DNA of 64,000 bases, taken from assembly GCA_963754265.1 (NCBI GenBank), contig CAVWFB010000004.1, positions 62,001-126,000 of the forward strand, in the 5' to 3' direction. Below are positions 16,717-26,070 of this stretch, piece by piece. The DNA is from AC-32 sp963754265. GTDB taxonomy: Bacteria; Actinomycetota; Thermoleophilia; Gaiellales; Gaiellaceae. The notes below the pieces were generated by a model that was given only the letters and a program-made list of their open reading frames with translations, made no database searches and had not been told where the DNA came from. Within the stretch, counting starts at the first letter, position 1. Each line of letters starts with the position of its first letter. The position numbers and the translations under genes were made by a program.

Positions 16717-17960
16717 GCCACCCATTGCCACAGGGCCCATTGCACCACCGAGACGCCGAGCAGGAGCGAGCTGACGGCGACGATCGCCGTGTGCGCCCGT
16801 GGCCGGCCGCCGAGCGAGGCGAGCGCCAGGAAGAGGGGAAAGATCGTCAGGCCGAAGCGCGGCATGGACAGCAGGGGCCAGCGCTCGCTCGGCACGCTCA
16901 GCGGGATCGCGAGGCTGAGTGCTGCGAAGAGCCCGTACGGCGCGCCGAAGCGCCTCCAGGCGACCACCGTCAGGACGGCGAACAGGACGAGGAAGGCGAG
17001 GCACTCCAGGTTGAGCGTGGCAGCCCGGATCGGATCGGTGTCCCGCACCGCGGTCCAGTAGATATGCGTGTGCGAGCCCGAGGCGAGCTGCTCGATTCCG
17101 GCCCACCCCGCCCGGAGCCCGTCCCAGATCCCGCCGAGCGGGCCGGCGGGCGAGAGGTGCCGGCTCCACAGCCGCTGTGCGCGCAGGAACGCCCAGGGGT
17201 CACCGTCGGCTCGCCAGAGGTAGAGCGGGTAGGCGGCGAAGAGCAGCGGTGCGAGCCCGAGCCACGCCAGCGCCCGGACGCGATCGCGCTCGCGCCACGC
17301 GAGCAGCGCCAGCGCCGGCAGCAGGGCGAGGCCGGTCGGCCTGGTCAGGAGCGCGAGCCCGGCGACGGCCCCGGCTTCCGGGAAGCGGCGCCGCTCGGCG
17401 AGCAGGAATGCGGCCAGCGTCAGCAGGAGGTACAGCGACTCGCTGTAGACGGCCTGAAGGAAGAGGGCGAACGGGAAGAGGGCGAGATAGAGAACGGCAC
17501 GCCGCGCGCCGTCTGCGCCGAGCCGCTCTTCGGCGATCCGGTGTAGGAGGAAGAAGGCGCCCAGCGTCGCCGCGAGCGAGATGAGGATCCCCGCCAGCAC
17601 GTAGTGGCCGAAGAACATCCGGCCGAGCAGGCCGACCGTGGCCGGGTAGAGCGGGTAGAAGGCCGAGGCTCCGCCGGAGGCGGCGTCGTACCCGTGCTCC
17701 GCGATGCGGAGGAACCAGACGCTGTCCCAGCGCGCCCACACGTCCGTGACGGCACCGAGGTCGTGAGTGAGCGAGGGGTCGTCCCAGCGTGCGGCGCGCG
17801 GGTGCCTGTTGGGCACGAAGACGAACAGCGAGAAGAGCGCCGCCGCCCAGATCGCGGCCCGCGTCCAGAGGAAGATCTCGGGCACGGGATTCGAGGCTCG
17901 GGGCAGCCGCAGCTCGCGGCGCGCCGTCCGCGGCTCTCGAACTCGTTGACCGGCGGACAC
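16713..17960 (-). CDS. PIG-V-type mannosyltransferase family membrane protein
   Basis: A 415-residue polytopic membrane glycosyltransferase. The first extracytoplasmic loop has WARWDSVWFLRIAEHGYD (about 75-92), the PIG-V signature, followed by SAFYPLYPATVGLLGR. About ten TM segments follow (LFPFALFLQAVYSESLYLLL and others). Members use polyprenyl-phosphate sugars as donors; in actinobacteria they act in envelope glycan synthesis. The gene is divergent from DUF2203 by only 19 bases, so both are probably leaderless. A lipoprotein gene follows through an ATGA overlap. Confidence 0.8.
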   Translation of the reverse strand: MSAGQRVREPRTARRELRLPRASNPVPEIFLWTRAAIWAAALFSLFVFVPNRHPRAARWDDPSLTHDLGAVTDVWARWDSVWFLRIAEHGYDAASGGASAFYPLYPATVGLLGRMFFGHYVLAGILISLAATLGAFFLLHRIAEERLGADGARRAVLYLALFPFALFLQAVYSESLYLLLTLAAFLLAERRRFPEAGAVAGLALLTRPTGLALLPALALLAWRERDRVRALAWLGLAPLLFAAYPLYLWRADGDPWAFLRAQRLWSRHLSPAGPLGGIWDGLRAGWAGIEQLASGSHTHIYWTAVRDTDPIRAATLNLECLAFLVLFAVLTVVAWRRFGAPYGLFAALSLAIPLSVPSERWPLLSMPRFGLTIFPLFLALASLGGRPRAHTAIVAVSSLLLGVSVVQWALWQWVA

Positions 17961-17979
17961 GGCGCGCGATGATACTCGG

Positions 17980-18390
17980 ATGACGCCGCGCTACTTCACT
18001 CCCGACGAGGCCAACGCGCTGCTGGCCGAGGTGCGGGAGGCCGCCGAGACGCTCGTCGGGCACCGGCGCGCCCTGGTCGAGGCGAACGCCAAGCGGGCCC
18101 ACCTCGCCTCGCAGATCGCCGGAAACGGGGGCGACTTCGATCCACAGGAACCGCGCGAGCTGGAGGAGGTGCTCCAGCGCGAGGCCGAGGCGGTAGGGCA
18201 CGCGATCGAGCGTCTCGAGGGCCTGGGAGTGCTCGTCAAGGATGCCGATCGCGGCCTGGTCGACTTTCCAGCCCTCCGCGAGAACGGCGAGGAGGTTCTG
18301 CTCTGCTGGCAGGTCGGCGAGGACGAGATCGCCTTCTGGCACGGCCTCGAGGAGGGCTTCGCGGGCAGGAAACCCCTGCCACTCGACTAA
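17980..18390 (+). CDS. DUF2203 family protein
   Basis: A 136-residue protein starting MTPRYFTPDEANALLAEVRE, the standard N-terminus of DUF2203, with a helical middle and the conserved C-terminal block LLCWQVGEDEIAFWHGLEEGF followed by AGRKPL (two pieces of one motif, positions about 110-132). The role of the family is unknown. It begins an apparent operon with mscS and the penicillin-binding protein. Confidence 0.85.
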   Translation: MTPRYFTPDEANALLAEVREAAETLVGHRRALVEANAKRAHLASQIAGNGGDFDPQEPRELEEVLQREAEAVGHAIERLEGLGVLVKDADRGLVDFPALRENGEEVLLCWQVGEDEIAFWHGLEEGFAGRKPLPLD

Positions 18391-18399
18391 GCATGGCTC

Positions 18400-19122
18400 A
18401 TGCCGCTCTGGGAGCGCATGAGCGTGTTCGGGGCCGTCCTGATCGCGACTCTGGTGGTCGCGCGTCTCGTCGACCGCTGGTTCGCCCGCCGCGACCTGCC
18501 TCCGGAGACGGTCACGCGCTACCGCGTCCTGCGTCGCAGCGCGACCACGGTGATCATCTTCGTCGGCGTCTTCTCCGCGCTGCTCGTGATCCCGCAGGTG
18601 CGTGCGGTCGCCGCAGGGATCCTGGCCTCCTCGGCCGTGATCGGAATCGTCGTCGGCTTCGCGGCACAGCGGACGATCGGGAACTTCATCGCCGGCCTCC
18701 TGATCGCGATCTCCCAGCCGATCCGGCTCGGTGATTACGTCGAGACGGAGGGGCTGACCGGAGTCGTCGAGGAGATCGGCCTCACCTACACGTTCATCAG
18801 GACTCCCGACAACGACCGGCTCGTGATTCCGAACGAGAAGATCGCCTCGGATACGATTCGAAATTCCTCCATCCGCAGCCGAAAGAAGCTCGCCCAGGTG
18901 ACCGTTCCCGTCCCTCTCGATCGTGATCTCGACGCCGTCCTCGGTCTTCTGCGCGAAGCCGCGGGCGACGACGAGGCGAGGGTGCAGGTGTCCGAGATCG
19001 ACGATCGAGCCCACCTCACGCTCAGCGTGTGGGCCTCGGACGAGCCTGCCGCCGAGAAGCTCGCGAGCGAGCTGCGCCTGAAGGCACACGCCCGGCTGCG
19101 TGAGGCCGGGGTGTTCGCGTGA
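18400..19122 (+). CDS. Small-conductance mechanosensitive channel (MscS family)
   Basis: A 240-residue MscS-family channel that releases osmolytes on hypo-osmotic shock. It has three TM segments (about 10-28, 48-68, 70-95), the glycine/alanine-rich pore helix GILASSAVIGIVVGFAAQ, the GNFIAGLLIAISQPIRLGD transition, and a cytoplasmic beta domain with RLVIPNEKIASDTIRNSS. The ATG is nine bases after DUF2203. Its end overlaps the GTG of the penicillin-binding protein (GTGA). Confidence 0.9.
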   Translation: MPLWERMSVFGAVLIATLVVARLVDRWFARRDLPPETVTRYRVLRRSATTVIIFVGVFSALLVIPQVRAVAAGILASSAVIGIVVGFAAQRTIGNFIAGLLIAISQPIRLGDYVETEGLTGVVEEIGLTYTFIRTPDNDRLVIPNEKIASDTIRNSSIRSRKKLAQVTVPVPLDRDLDAVLGLLREAAGDDEARVQVSEIDDRAHLTLSVWASDEPAAEKLASELRLKAHARLREAGVFA

Positions 19123-21305
19123 GCCCGTCGCCGCCGCGAGGAGGACGCCGCGGCGATGACAACGAGCTCGAGAGCATCCTGCGCCGAACCCGGAGGAGAC
19201 GGACGGCCGGCAAGGCCAAGCGCAAGCGCCGGACGACGATGATCCTCGCGGTCGCGCTCGTCGTCGTGCTCGCGCTGATCGCGTCGGGTGTCGGGGCCGT
19301 GGCGGCGTTTCGGTCGAGCTGCAACCTCGACACCCTGCGGCCGGTCGAGATCGGCCAGAACTCGTTCGTCTTCGCCGCGAACGGCTCGCTGCTCGGCTCG
19401 ATTCCCGCGGAGCGGAACCGCACGCCGGTCAGGCTCTGGAGGGTCAGCCCCTGGACGAGGAAGGCGACCGTCGCGATCGAGGACCACCGCTTCTACAACC
19501 ACGGCGGCGTCGACTACGAGGGCATTGCACGCGCCGCCTGGAAGGACATCAGCGCCGGTGAGGTCGTGCAGGGTGGCTCGACGATCACGCAGCAGCTCGT
19601 GCGCAACCTCTACATCTCCAAGGAGCGGACCTTCAAGCGCAAGCTCAAGGAGGCCTGTCTGGCGATCAAGCTGAGCCGCCGCTGGTCGAAAGACCGAATC
19701 CTCAGCGAGTACATGAACCAGGTCTACTACGGCAACCACGCCTACGGGATCGAGGCGGCCGCGCAGACGTACTTCTCGAAGCACGCGCGGAACCTGAGCC
19801 TCGATCAGTCGGCCCTGCTCGCCGGCTTGCCGCAGGCGCCGTCGCTGTACGACCCATTGCACAGGCCCGCCGCCGCGCTCGCCCGTCGCGACGCAGTGCT
19901 GCGCGCGATGTACGACTACGGGTACATCACCGCCGAGCAGTACCGCGCAGCGGCGGTCGATCGCAAGCTCAGGCTCCGGCCCGGAAAGCTCTACACCCGC
20001 ATCCGCGAGCCGTACTTCTTCAGCTACGTGCGCGACCAGCTGATCGCCGAGTACGGGTCGAACACCGTCCGCTCGGGTGGGCTGCGCGTCTACACGACGA
20101 TCAATCCTCGGCTTCAGGCCGCGGCTGCGCGCGCGATCAGGGACACGCTCTACCTCCGCAACGATCCGGCGGCCGCCATCGTCTCGATCAATCCCGCGAC
20201 CGGCGCGATTCGCGCGATGACCGCGGTCACCCCCGGGCGCACCGGCAACCAGTTCAACCTCGTTGCCCAGGCGCGTCGCCAACCAGGCTCCACGTTCAAG
20301 ACCTTCGTCCTGACTGCGGCGATCGAGCAGGGCATGAACCCGGACTCGACCTACTACACCTCGTCGCCGTTCCACTACCAGCCCGACCCGTACACACCCG
20401 CGTGGGACGTCTCGACCTACGACCACTCGTACTCGGGCACGATCTCGGTCACGAGCGCCACGCTGGCCTCCGACAACACGGTCTACGCGCAGCTCACGCT
20501 CGACGTCGGCCCCGAGGCCGTCGCGGAGATGGCTCACCGGTTGGGAGTCCAGTCCGCGCTGGACGTCGTGCCGGCGATGGGCCTCGGCGCGGATGCGATC
20601 TCGCCGCTCGAGGAAGCCTCCGCCTACGCGACGCTCGCGGCGGGCGGCGTGTACTCGAAGCCGATGGCGATCCGCAAGGTCGTGCTCGCCAACGGGAAGG
20701 TGGACACCGACGCCGGTTGGGGCCAGCCACAGCGCCGGCGGGCGATCTCCGACGGCGTCGCCTACGAGGTGACGCAGATCCTCCAGGAGAACGTTCTCGA
20801 GGGCACCGGGGTCGGCGCCTACTTCGGTCGCCCGGCGGCCGGCAAGACGGGCACGACCGACAACCACGCCGATGCGTGGTTCTCGGGCTACGTTCCTCAG
20901 CTCGAGACGACGGTCTGGGTCGGGTATCCGCAGGGCGAGATCCCGATGGAGAACGTCCATGGAATCTCTGTCGCCGGCGGTACGTTCCCGGCCACGATCT
21001 GGAAGCTGTTCATGGAGTCCGCGCTCCAGAACGCGCCTTCGCTCGACTGGCGACAGCCCCTGGACCCCGTCGTCTGGCGGCCCTTCACACAGGGTCAGTA
21101 CGCGTCGAGCCTCTCGCCCCCACCGCCCCCGTACTACACACCGTCGCCGACGACCACGGGAACGACGACCAAGACGCCTCCGCCCGCGCACACGACTCCG
21201 CCGCCGGCCCAGCGTCCCGCGACTCCGGAGCCATCGCCTCCGCCGCCGCCCGTGGCTCCGCCTCCGCCACCGGCGGATCCTCCTCCCCCGCCTCCGCCGG
21301 AGTAG
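19119..21305 (+). CDS. Class A penicillin-binding protein
   Basis: Bifunctional peptidoglycan glycosyltransferase/transpeptidase, 728 residues. Basic cytoplasmic N-terminus (about 1-38), one TM segment (about 40-65), a GT51 domain (about 90-270) with AIEDHRFYNHGGVDYEGI and QGGSTITQQLVRNLY, then a transpeptidase domain (about 330-600) with PGSTFK (Ser about 391), SDN and KTGTTDNHADAW. A C-terminal tail of about 70 residues is Pro/Thr-rich (PPPPPY, TTTGTTTK, PPPPPVAPPPPPADPPPP), probably a wall-spanning segment. GTG 19119 overlaps mscS. Confidence 0.95.
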   Translation: MSPSPPRGGRRGDDNELESILRRTRRRRTAGKAKRKRRTTMILAVALVVVLALIASGVGAVAAFRSSCNLDTLRPVEIGQNSFVFAANGSLLGSIPAERNRTPVRLWRVSPWTRKATVAIEDHRFYNHGGVDYEGIARAAWKDISAGEVVQGGSTITQQLVRNLYISKERTFKRKLKEACLAIKLSRRWSKDRILSEYMNQVYYGNHAYGIEAAAQTYFSKHARNLSLDQSALLAGLPQAPSLYDPLHRPAAALARRDAVLRAMYDYGYITAEQYRAAAVDRKLRLRPGKLYTRIREPYFFSYVRDQLIAEYGSNTVRSGGLRVYTTINPRLQAAAARAIRDTLYLRNDPAAAIVSINPATGAIRAMTAVTPGRTGNQFNLVAQARRQPGSTFKTFVLTAAIEQGMNPDSTYYTSSPFHYQPDPYTPAWDVSTYDHSYSGTISVTSATLASDNTVYAQLTLDVGPEAVAEMAHRLGVQSALDVVPAMGLGADAISPLEEASAYATLAAGGVYSKPMAIRKVVLANGKVDTDAGWGQPQRRRAISDGVAYEVTQILQENVLEGTGVGAYFGRPAAGKTGTTDNHADAWFSGYVPQLETTVWVGYPQGEIPMENVHGISVAGGTFPATIWKLFMESALQNAPSLDWRQPLDPVVWRPFTQGQYASSLSPPPPPYYTPSPTTTGTTTKTPPPAHTTPPPAQRPATPEPSPPPPPVAPPPPPADPPPPPPPE

Positions 21306-21309
21306 CGAC

Positions 21310-22590
21310 GTGCGGGTGGCGCTGCGCGCCGCAGTCGTCGCGATTCCGGTTTTCCTGGCGGCTTGCGCCGTTCCCGACGGCGGCCTCTTCCGGGCGGCGA
21401 GGTTCCGGGACCTGCACATCTACCAGGGCTATGCCGAGAAGCTCCTGGACGGATCGCTGCCCTATCGGGACGTGTTCGTCGAGTACCCGCCGGGCGCCTT
21501 CGCGGTCTTCCTGCCGCCGACGGTCTTCGGCGCCGGTCACTACAACGCGGCGTTCAAGACGCTGATGGCGCTCTGCGGCGTCGCGACGATCGTGCTCGTC
21601 GCGCTGGTCCTGGTCGAGCTCGGGGCCTCCCGCCGGCGCCTCTACGCCGCGGTCGGACTGCTCGCGCTCTCGCCGCTTGCCCTGGGGCCGATCTCCCTCA
21701 ACACCTACGACGCCTGGCCGGCGCTCCTGACCGTGCTCGCCCTATGGCTCTTCCTGCGCGGGCGCGACGTGCTGGGATTCGGGGTGCTCGGGCTGGCCAT
21801 CAGCGCCAAGGTCTACCCGCTGGTGCTCGTGCCGTTGGCGTGCATCTTCGTGTGGCGTCGTGCCGGCCCGCGCCGGGTGGGGGTCGGGCTCGCCGCGCTG
21901 GTCTTGGTCGCGGCTGTCGTCGTCGCGCCCTTTGCCGCGTACGCGCCCCACGGCGTCTTCGAGAGCTTCCGTTCGCAGGCCGAGCGTGGTCTGCAGGTCG
22001 AGAGCCTTGGAGCCTCCTTCCTCCTCCTGCTCGACCGGCTCGGGCTGTACGACGCGCAGGTCGTGCGCACGACGGGCGTCGCCGGCCGCAACCTGACGGG
22101 CGGCGCAGCCGACTCGGTGGCAGCGGTGAGCCTCGTGCTGGAGGCGCTCGCCGTCGCCACCGTCTGGATCCTGTACGCGCGGGTGCGAGATCCGCGGGCG
22201 CGCCTGCCGCTCGCCTTCGCCGCCGCGGTCGCGGGGTTCATCGCGTTCACAAAGGTCTTCTCGCCGCAGTACCTCGTCTGGCTCGTGCCTCTGGTGGTGC
22301 TCGTCGGCGGGACGGCGGGTATCGCCGCGATCTCGTTGGCGGCAGCGGCGCTCGTCCTCGCGCAGGCGTGGTTCTTCCACTACGGCGCACTCTTCCGGCT
22401 CGAGTGGCCGGTCTGGCTCCTGCTCGTGCGCGACCTGTTGCTGGTGGCGCTCTACGCGGTGCTCGCCGGCGCGCTTAGCCGGTGGAAGATCAGGATCCCG
22501 TCGCGCTCGAAGACCAGTCGCCACTCCGGGTTGCGCCGCAGCCAGGAGAGCTGGACCGCCGTCGGCAAAGGTGCGAGCCGGTCGGCGTAG
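21310..22590 (+). CDS. GT87-like polyprenyl-phosphate-sugar-dependent glycosyltransferase
   Basis: A 426-residue polytopic membrane protein. The N-terminal half has RDLHIYQGYAEKLLDGSLPY and RDVFVEYPPGAFAVFLPP, the loop typical of GT87/DUF2029 (mannosyltransferase-like) proteins, and ten or so TM segments follow, with FSPQYLVWLVPLVVLV near residue 320. GTG at 21310 starts four bases after the penicillin-binding protein stop. The last 40 residues (after ALSRWKIRIP) are basic, non-hydrophobic and overlap the C-terminus of the convergent DUF2079 gene by 139 bp. They may be read-through past a lost stop. Confidence 0.8.
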   Translation: MRVALRAAVVAIPVFLAACAVPDGGLFRAARFRDLHIYQGYAEKLLDGSLPYRDVFVEYPPGAFAVFLPPTVFGAGHYNAAFKTLMALCGVATIVLVALVLVELGASRRRLYAAVGLLALSPLALGPISLNTYDAWPALLTVLALWLFLRGRDVLGFGVLGLAISAKVYPLVLVPLACIFVWRRAGPRRVGVGLAALVLVAAVVVAPFAAYAPHGVFESFRSQAERGLQVESLGASFLLLLDRLGLYDAQVVRTTGVAGRNLTGGAADSVAAVSLVLEALAVATVWILYARVRDPRARLPLAFAAAVAGFIAFTKVFSPQYLVWLVPLVVLVGGTAGIAAISLAAAALVLAQAWFFHYGALFRLEWPVWLLLVRDLLLVALYAVLAGALSRWKIRIPSRSKTSRHSGLRRSQESWTAVGKGASRSA

Positions 22591-23903
22591 CCCGGCGCGG
22601 TCTCGTCCGCGGCGATCCACTGCGCGTCCTGGAGATACGGGAAGCTGAGCACGCGGCGCCTGGCGGAGAGATGCGCGCCGAGCGAGTTGGTCGCGCTGAC
22701 GACGGCTCTCGGCGGAATGAGCTTCAGCGCGCGGGCGGCGATGCGGTCGTGCTCGCTCACCTGGGCCGCGTAGGCCTGGTGCTGTTCCCCGCCCGGGAAG
22801 TAGCGCCAGAGCGGGATCGGGCCGAGGAGGTAGTTCGAGACGAGCCCGAGCGCGACTGCTGCGGTCGCGAGAGGCATCGCCGCTCCCGGGCGGCGGCGCA
22901 CGAGGCGCGCCGCGCCGAGCACGGCCGCGACGACCAGGATCGGCACCAGCCCGGCGGTGTAGTGAAAGCGGATCGACGTCTGCGTGGTGGCCGCCGAGAG
23001 TAGGTTGATGCCGAGCTCCGGGAGCGCCGCGATCAGCACGAGCGGCGCGAACACGACCAGCAGGCCGAGGGGGAGGACGAGGCGGGCGAGGTACCCGAGA
23101 CCGCGGCCGGTGACTGCGGTCGTGACGAGCTTCCAGGGATCGGTGAGCGCCGTGTGGACGATCCCGCCCGGAGTGCTCCCCACCTCGCTGTAGCGCGTGA
23201 AGAAGCTCGAGGTTCCCGCACGGTTGAAGTGCGGGATCACGATCTCGATCGCTACCAGCGCCAGTGCGGTGCCCACGACGAAGATCGCCGCGCCCTGAAG
23301 CCGGCGCCGGTGGGCGAAGGCGTACCAGATGCCGAGCCCGGCCACGACGAAGGCGACCTCCTCCTTGGTTGTGGCCGCCAAGAGCCCAAAGGCCGCGAAC
23401 GGCAGGAGCCGGTCCTCGTCGAGGTACCAGAAGGCGAAGAGCAGCAACGGGCAGGCGAGCGCGACCGGATGGAACTCGTTCAGGGTCAGCCACTGGGTCG
23501 GCGGGTAGAGGAGGTAGGCGAGCGCAAAGCCGAGCGCCGCGCGGCTCGAGCCGAGGTGCTTGTCGGCGAGCCAGTAGACGGGAAGCGCACCGAGGGCGAC
23601 TGCCGCTGCCTGGACGACGAGCAACATGTCCGGGCTCGGCCAGACAAGCCAGAGTGGAGCAAAGGCGGCGAGGATCGGGTCGAAGTGCGCTCCCAGACGG
23701 GAGATCTGGTCGCCGCGCAGTCCGGTGATCTGGAGCGGATGCCCGTGGGCGGTCGACCACACCGCCTGCACCATGTTGCCGAGGTCGAAGCGTCCGGTCG
23801 AGAAGGCCCGGTGCCGGAGGATCGAAAGCGCGGAGAGCCCGGCCGCGTAGGTGGCGATCGCCACCCAGAGCAGGACGCGTGGGCTGGTTCGGCTCACGTC
23901 CAT
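22452..23903 (-). CDS. DUF2079 polytopic membrane protein
   Basis: A 483-residue membrane protein of the DUF2079 family, starting MDVSRTSPRVLLWVAIATYA. Typical features are FDLGNMVQAVWSTAHGHPL, LGAHFDPILAAFAPLW, TTKEEVAFVVAGLGIW and the C-terminal soluble piece SLGAHLSARRRVLSFPYLQD. The fold resembles GT39/GT-C glycosyltransferases; the sugar and acceptor are unknown. ATG 23903 overlaps the end of the GT4 gene by ten bases. The operon GT2-GT4-DUF2079 implies a joint glycan function. Confidence 0.85.
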   Translation of the reverse strand: MDVSRTSPRVLLWVAIATYAAGLSALSILRHRAFSTGRFDLGNMVQAVWSTAHGHPLQITGLRGDQISRLGAHFDPILAAFAPLWLVWPSPDMLLVVQAAAVALGALPVYWLADKHLGSSRAALGFALAYLLYPPTQWLTLNEFHPVALACPLLLFAFWYLDEDRLLPFAAFGLLAATTKEEVAFVVAGLGIWYAFAHRRRLQGAAIFVVGTALALVAIEIVIPHFNRAGTSSFFTRYSEVGSTPGGIVHTALTDPWKLVTTAVTGRGLGYLARLVLPLGLLVVFAPLVLIAALPELGINLLSAATTQTSIRFHYTAGLVPILVVAAVLGAARLVRRRPGAAMPLATAAVALGLVSNYLLGPIPLWRYFPGGEQHQAYAAQVSEHDRIAARALKLIPPRAVVSATNSLGAHLSARRRVLSFPYLQDAQWIAADETAPGYADRLAPLPTAVQLSWLRRNPEWRLVFERDGILIFHRLSAPASTA

Positions 23904-24974
23904 GAGCTTTCCAGGACCCGCTCGAGCACTGCACGCCATCGCGCACCGAGGACCTGCTCGCTCGCCTGCGCCTCGTAGGCCGCTCGACCGCCGTCGCCCA
24001 GGCGACGCGCGAGCTCCGGATCGGCTGCGAGCCTGAGCAGCGCGTCTGCCAGCGCTGTCGGGTCTCCCGGCGGGACGAGGAGCGCGCTGTGTTCGTGTAC
24101 GAGCAGCTCGCGAGCAGCGGGGGTATCGGCCGTAACGAGCGGCGTGCCGCAGGCGAGTGCCTGGAAGGCCTTGTTCGGAATCACCCGCAGCGCCTTGTCG
24201 GAGGTCCCGAAGATTCCGAGCGCGGCGCCGGCTCGGTGCAGCTCCTGGGGCAGCTGCTCGTACTCGACCCAGCGGACCCACTCCACGTTGGCCGGCTTCC
24301 CTTCGAGCAGCGATTCGAGCTGGCCACTGCCGACGATCCGCAACCGCAGCCCCGGGGCCAGCCGCGCCGCGGCGAGGATCGTTTCCACGCCGTGAAGCGG
24401 GATCAGCTTGCCCACGAAGAGCGCGGTGAACGGCTCCTCCGCCGCCCAGCCCGGCGTGAAGATCCGCTCCTCGGCGCCGACGAAGGCGACTTCCACACGT
24501 GTCCGGCCGGAGGTCGGCCAGCTCGGCGAGGTGATCCGCGTTCGCACGCGTGTCCGCGACGATGAGGTCGGCCGCCCGTAGCGCGTGCCGGTCGACCGCC
24601 CTCAGTGCCCGAGCGGGCACCGAGCCGTCGCGGAAGCGCCGACGGTCGGCCACGAACGTGTCGGAGAGCGAGACGAGCGGGTTGAAGACGACCGGCCGGC
24701 CGCGAGCGGCCCGGCGGGCGGCGGTGAGGTCGAAGTGGCCCGGGTAGCCGACGACGAGGGCGTCGAAATCCCCGGGTGGCCGCCTTAGGAGCCGGAGCTC
24801 GGCGAGCGAGAGCCGCGCGATCGTCCCGATTCCGGCGTGCCAGTTCTGGCGGCTCCCCTCCCAGACGCCGACGTGGTGCTCCTCCACCTCGACGCCGGCC
24901 CGCCGGAGGCACGAGATCACCTGCGCGTTGCGCGGGTAGTCGCGCTCGTAGGTGCCGAAGTAGAGGACGCGCAT
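23894..24974 (-). pseudogene. GT4-family glycosyltransferase, frameshifted
   Basis: Two adjacent frames together encode one GT4 (GT-B) glycosyltransferase. The N-terminal part starts MRVLYFGTYERDYPRNAQVI (24974) and runs to LAELADLRP. The C-terminal part resumes at RVEVAFVGAEERIFTPGW and includes LFVGKLIPLHGVETIL, KALRVIPNKAFQALACGTPLV and HEHSALLVPPGDP. The switch is near 24490-24510. The total length of 1081 bases is one more than a multiple of three, so one extra base would explain it. Joined, the protein is about 359 residues, normal for the family. A true pseudogene, an assembly error or ribosomal slippage are all possible; no slippery site is visible. Confidence 0.8.
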
Positions 24975-25089
24975 CAGGCGAGAGCCCCAGCTACCCGTAG
25001 TTCAGGCGCACCCGGCCTCCTCCCCGCCGAGAGCGTATCGAGCCCGGACGCACGTGTCTGTGCCGATTTCGTGTCGAAGCGGCGACGGC

Positions 25090-26028
25090 TCAGGAGAGAA
25101 CTTCGTCGACGTGCAGCTCCATCCGCTCGCGCGTGTCTGCGCGCTCTTCGTGCTGGCTCGTGATCAGCTCGCTGATCAGTCCGAGCGAGAAGAACTGCAG
25201 GCCCACGACGACGAGCAGCACCCCGAGGATCAGGAGCGGTCGTTGTCCGATCGCGTGTCCGTCGAGCTTGAGGATCGTCAGGTAGACGAGCACCGCGAAG
25301 CCCACGGCGCCGAGCAGTAGCCCGAGCCCACCGAAGAGGTGCAGCGGCCGGTAGCGGTAGCGCCCGATGAACGAGACGGTCAGCAGGTCGAGGAAGCCGC
25401 GTACGTAGCGCTCGACGCCGTAGCGCGAGCGGCCGTGCTCACGCGGACGGTGGTTGACCGGCAGCTCGGCGATCCGATGGCCGCGATAGTGCGCGAGGAC
25501 GGGGATGAACCGGTGCAGCTCGCCGTAGAGGCGCAGGCCCCGCACGACCTCCGCGCGGTACGCCTTGAGCCCGCAGTTCAGATCGTGGAGCCGGAGCCCG
25601 GAAACACGGCCGGTGACCCAGTTGAAGATCTTCGAGGGAATGCGCCGGCTGAGCGGGTCGCGGCGGTGAGTCTTCCAGCCGGTGACGAGGTCGAAGCCCT
25701 CGTCGAGCTTGGCGAGGAGCCGTGGGATCTCGGCCGGGTCGTCCTGGAGGTCGGCGTCGATCGTGACCACGATGTCGCCTTCTGCATGTGCAAAGCCCGT
25801 GGCGAGGGCGGTCGCCTTGCCGAAGTTCCGGCGCAACCGGATGACACGCACGTTGTCCTTGGCGTCGTGGAGTCGGGTCAGCGCCGCGAACGAGCCGTCG
25901 CCCGAGCCGTCGTCGACGAACACGGCTTCCCAGGGTTGACCGAGAGGTTGGAGCGCGGAGTCGAGCTCCTCGTAGAGGAGCGCCACCGTCCGCTCCTCGT
26001 CGTGAACGGGGACGACGACCGAGATCAC
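25090..26028 (-). CDS. GT2-family glycosyltransferase with C-terminal membrane segments
   Basis: A 312-residue polyprenyl-phosphate sugar synthase-like enzyme (DPM1/ArnC/GtrB type). The GT-A domain starts (V)ISVVVPVHDEERTVALLYEE and shows VFVDDGSGDGS, IDADLQDDP (DxD-type) and LNCGLKAYRAEVV, followed by LPVNHRPREHGRSRYG. Two TM helices follow (about 235-260 and 270-295). It would load a sugar on a polyprenyl phosphate, feeding the GT-C enzymes encoded nearby. GTG at 26028 is 42 bp from the divergent moeA. It leads a minus-strand glycan operon. Confidence 0.9.
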   Translation of the reverse strand: MISVVVPVHDEERTVALLYEELDSALQPLGQPWEAVFVDDGSGDGSFAALTRLHDAKDNVRVIRLRRNFGKATALATGFAHAEGDIVVTIDADLQDDPAEIPRLLAKLDEGFDLVTGWKTHRRDPLSRRIPSKIFNWVTGRVSGLRLHDLNCGLKAYRAEVVRGLRLYGELHRFIPVLAHYRGHRIAELPVNHRPREHGRSRYGVERYVRGFLDLLTVSFIGRYRYRPLHLFGGLGLLLGAVGFAVLVYLTILKLDGHAIGQRPLLILGVLLVVVGLQFFSLGLISELITSQHEERADTRERMELHVDEVLS

Positions 26029-26070
26029 GGCGGCTGAGCCTATCCGCCGCGCGTACGGTATGCGGCGATC

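Noticed and set aside
24485..24515. Programmed ribosomal frameshift in the GT4 gene
   Set aside because: No slippery heptamer, downstream pseudoknot or internal Shine-Dalgarno signal is visible. A sequence error or mutation is more likely.
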